Of a stretch of DNA of 7,474 nucleotides, positions 6,913 to 7,474 are shown piece after piece. Under the pieces are notes generated by a model. It was not told the origin of the DNA. It worked only from the letters and a program-made list of their open reading frames with translations, and ran no database searches. Source of the stretch: Parvularculaceae bacterium (GTDB taxonomy: Bacteria > Pseudomonadota > Alphaproteobacteria > Caulobacterales > Parvularculaceae); the NCBI GenBank assembly GCA_013389125.1, contig JACADX010000388.1, forward strand, positions 1-7,474, read 5' to 3'. The number at the start of each line of letters is the position of its first letter. Within the stretch, counting starts at the first letter, position 1. Both the position numbers and the translations under genes were made by a program.

Positions 6913-7127
6913 GACGAAACGCTGTTTCGGGCGCGTCAGGCGTCCGACGCCGGAACTAAGGCGCCGCAACGGTCCTCTGCGCTCGGCGACAGGCGCGCCG
7001 CCAGTCTGGTTATTCGCTTTCAAGCGCCTCTCCTTGCGAGCATTCGCCAACGAGTAGTCGGTGGGCCAAGAGCCCGCAACTCCGGCGCGCGAGCCTTGCC
7101 TTGGGCTATTGCGATGCACAAATTTTA
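6913..7127 (-). other. Leader or N-terminal extension region of the glycosyltransferase gene
   Basis: No independent gene is seen here. On the minus strand the glycosyltransferase frame is open from GTG 7119 to the ATG at 6912. The part from 7023 to 6912 encodes 37 basic, Arg/Gly/Pro-rich residues with a somewhat lower G/C third-position share (26 of 37 codons) than the enzyme core. It is either a 5' untranslated leader or a genuine extension. The promoter of the glycosyltransferase should lie in or just beyond this region; I could not pick convincing boxes. Confidence 0.4.
7030..7035 (-). promoter_or_regulatory. Consensus Shine-Dalgarno before a TTG in the glycosyltransferase frame
   Basis: The minus strand reads AAGGAG, AGGCGC, then TTG at 7023, which is in frame with the glycosyltransferase. 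The 6-base spacing is near ideal, while the ATG at 6912 has no recognisable Shine-Dalgarno. It marks either an alternative start adding 37 residues or a chance purine run. Confidence 0.5.
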
Positions 7128-7155
7128 TTGCACTGCAGCGGATTCGCTGTACACT
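7128..7155 (+). promoter_or_regulatory. Candidate promoter of the small RNA
   Basis: TTGCAC (7128-7133) and TACACT (7150-7155), separated by 16 bases, are plausible housekeeping -35 and -10 boxes and predict a start near 7162. The pentamer TGCAC occurs twice as a direct repeat (7115-7119 and 7129-7133) flanking an AT-rich stretch that is unusual in this GC-rich window; it could be part of a regulator site. The correct position relative to the RNA structure and terminator supports the call. Confidence 0.5.
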
Positions 7156-7161
7156 TAGATC

Positions 7162-7246
7162 GGCGGCATCGGTTGGATGTCGCTGCCCTTATGGGCGTTT
7201 CCTCCCAATTGACTTGGCCGCGGCAGAAATTCCGCGGCCTTTTTTT
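7162..7246 (+). ncRNA. mmgR: Trans-acting small RNA, suhB/mmgR (alpha-r8) family-like
   Basis: A roughly 85-base intergenic RNA gene on the strand opposite both neighbours. The block GGATGTCGCTGCCC - TTAT - GGGCGTTTCCTCCC (7175-7206) closely matches what I remember of the Rfam suhB RNA (RF00519), called mmgR in Sinorhizobium meliloti, where it limits polyhydroxybutyrate storage and responds to nitrogen status. Structure: a short hairpin GCCC (7185-7188)/GGGC (7193-7196) with a TTAT loop; an unpaired stretch containing CCTCCC (7201-7206), an anti-Shine-Dalgarno sequence suited to blocking ribosome sites on target mRNAs, probably with Hfq; and an intrinsic terminator (7216-7246). The 5' end is estimated from promoter boxes. 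Family identity is from memory and needs a covariance-model check; an Hfq-type small RNA of some kind is well supported without it. Confidence 0.75.
7216..7246 (+). terminator. Strong intrinsic terminator of the small RNA
   Basis: GGCCGCGG (7216-7223) pairs perfectly with CCGCGGCC (7232-7239) around an 8-base loop, directly followed by seven T (7240-7246). The T run is present only for plus-strand transcription, so it does not serve the minus-strand amidohydrolase in the standard way. It ends 21 bases before that gene's stop codon, and no plus-strand protein gene lies upstream, which implies a non-coding transcript. Confidence 0.9.
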
Positions 7247-7267
7247 CGCGCATGCAGCAAGAATCGG

Positions 7268-7474
7268 CTACTCGGCCGCCTGCGCCGGGCGAAGCGCTGC
7301 TGGCGAGACCCGGGAAAGTTCGGCGATGACCGACTGCAGATGGCGTTTCAGCGTCTCGAACGCGGCGGTCCGTGCAATCCGCTTTTCATCAAGGTAGAGG
7401 GCGCGGTTGATCTCGATCTGCAGCACGTGAACGCCGTCCGCCGGCCCCCCATAGGCGGCCGCCCCAAGCCCCCC
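7268..7474 (-). CDS. N-formylglutamate amidohydrolase, C-terminal fragment (start beyond window)
   Basis: The last 68 codons of a minus-strand gene ending in TAG (7268-7270). The segment AYGGPADGVHVLQIEINRAL followed by YLDEKRI matches the C-terminal signature of N-formylglutamate amidohydrolases (PF05013; family pattern YGrP..GvHalQiEiNRaLYmDE). The family releases formate from N-formyl-L-glutamate, the last step of one histidine-degradation route, although many members annotated this way are only FGase-like. The C-terminal helix (RTAAFETLKRHLQSVIAELS) is also usual. The zinc-binding and catalytic residues lie upstream, outside the window. The reading frame passes through two runs of six C (plus strand) without disruption and still aligns to the family pattern. 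Confidence 0.85.
   Translation of the reverse strand, partial: GGLGAAAYGGPADGVHVLQIEINRALYLDEKRIARTAAFETLKRHLQSVIAELSRVSPAALRPAQAAE

Noticed and set aside
6502..7158. 218-codon plus-strand open frame opposite the glycosyltransferase gene
   Set aside because: Lies antisense to clear GT4 motifs, has no recognisable domain and runs through the small-RNA promoter region.
7101..7397. Plus-strand 98-codon frame across the small RNA
   Set aside because: It reads through a strong intrinsic terminator and into the antisense of the amidohydrolase; no protein-like features.
7445..7474. Two runs of six C near the window end as possible sequencing or assembly errors
   Set aside because: The amidohydrolase frame stays open through both and the encoded residues (GGLGAAAYGGPADG) still fit the family pattern, so no indel is indicated.

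Overview
The window is GC-rich (roughly two thirds G+C by eye, strong G/C third-position bias) and reads as an alphaproteobacterial chromosome, probably Hyphomicrobiales or a close relative. The reasons are the TIGR02302/DUF4175 protein, an alphaproteobacterial-type small XRE regulator (PraR-like), and an intergenic small RNA resembling the suhB/mmgR family, which is known from Alphaproteobacteria. There is no IS element, phage gene, CRISPR array, tRNA or rRNA. I see no new multi-gene defence or biosynthetic system; the interesting material is regulatory.

Left half, plus strand: the 3' part of a large DUF4175/TIGR02302 envelope protein (cut by the window start) ends in a small hairpin with a short T run. 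Next come a complete DAACS-family dicarboxylate/amino acid:cation symporter, closest in motif pattern to proton-coupled GltP-type carriers, and a DUF6629 membrane protein starting MCFSATASF. They are separated by 105 and 69 bases and are not obviously one operon.

Right half, minus strand, reading right to left: the C-terminal end of an N-formylglutamate amidohydrolase (cut by the window end), a GT4-type glycosyltransferase, a small XRE-family regulator and the histidinol-phosphatase HisN. HisN converges on the DUF6629 gene; the gap between them carries a three-copy repeat arm able to form a hairpin.

Two regulatory loci stand out. (1) Between the glycosyltransferase and the N-formylglutamate amidohydrolase, on the opposite (plus) strand, is a compact small-RNA gene with promoter-like boxes, a short hairpin, an unpaired CCTCCC anti-Shine-Dalgarno motif and a textbook intrinsic terminator. 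(2) Upstream of the XRE gene is a near-consensus sigma-54 promoter (TGGCAC-N5-TTGC) correctly oriented, with a 7-bp inverted repeat about 78-97 bases upstream of the predicted start, where an enhancer-binding activator would sit. If real, the XRE regulator, and possibly hisN 59 bases behind it, is under RpoN control.

Nothing links all the genes in one pathway. hisN (histidine synthesis) and the N-formylglutamate hydrolase (a histidine-breakdown-type enzyme) are both nitrogen-related, but that is a loose thematic connection only.
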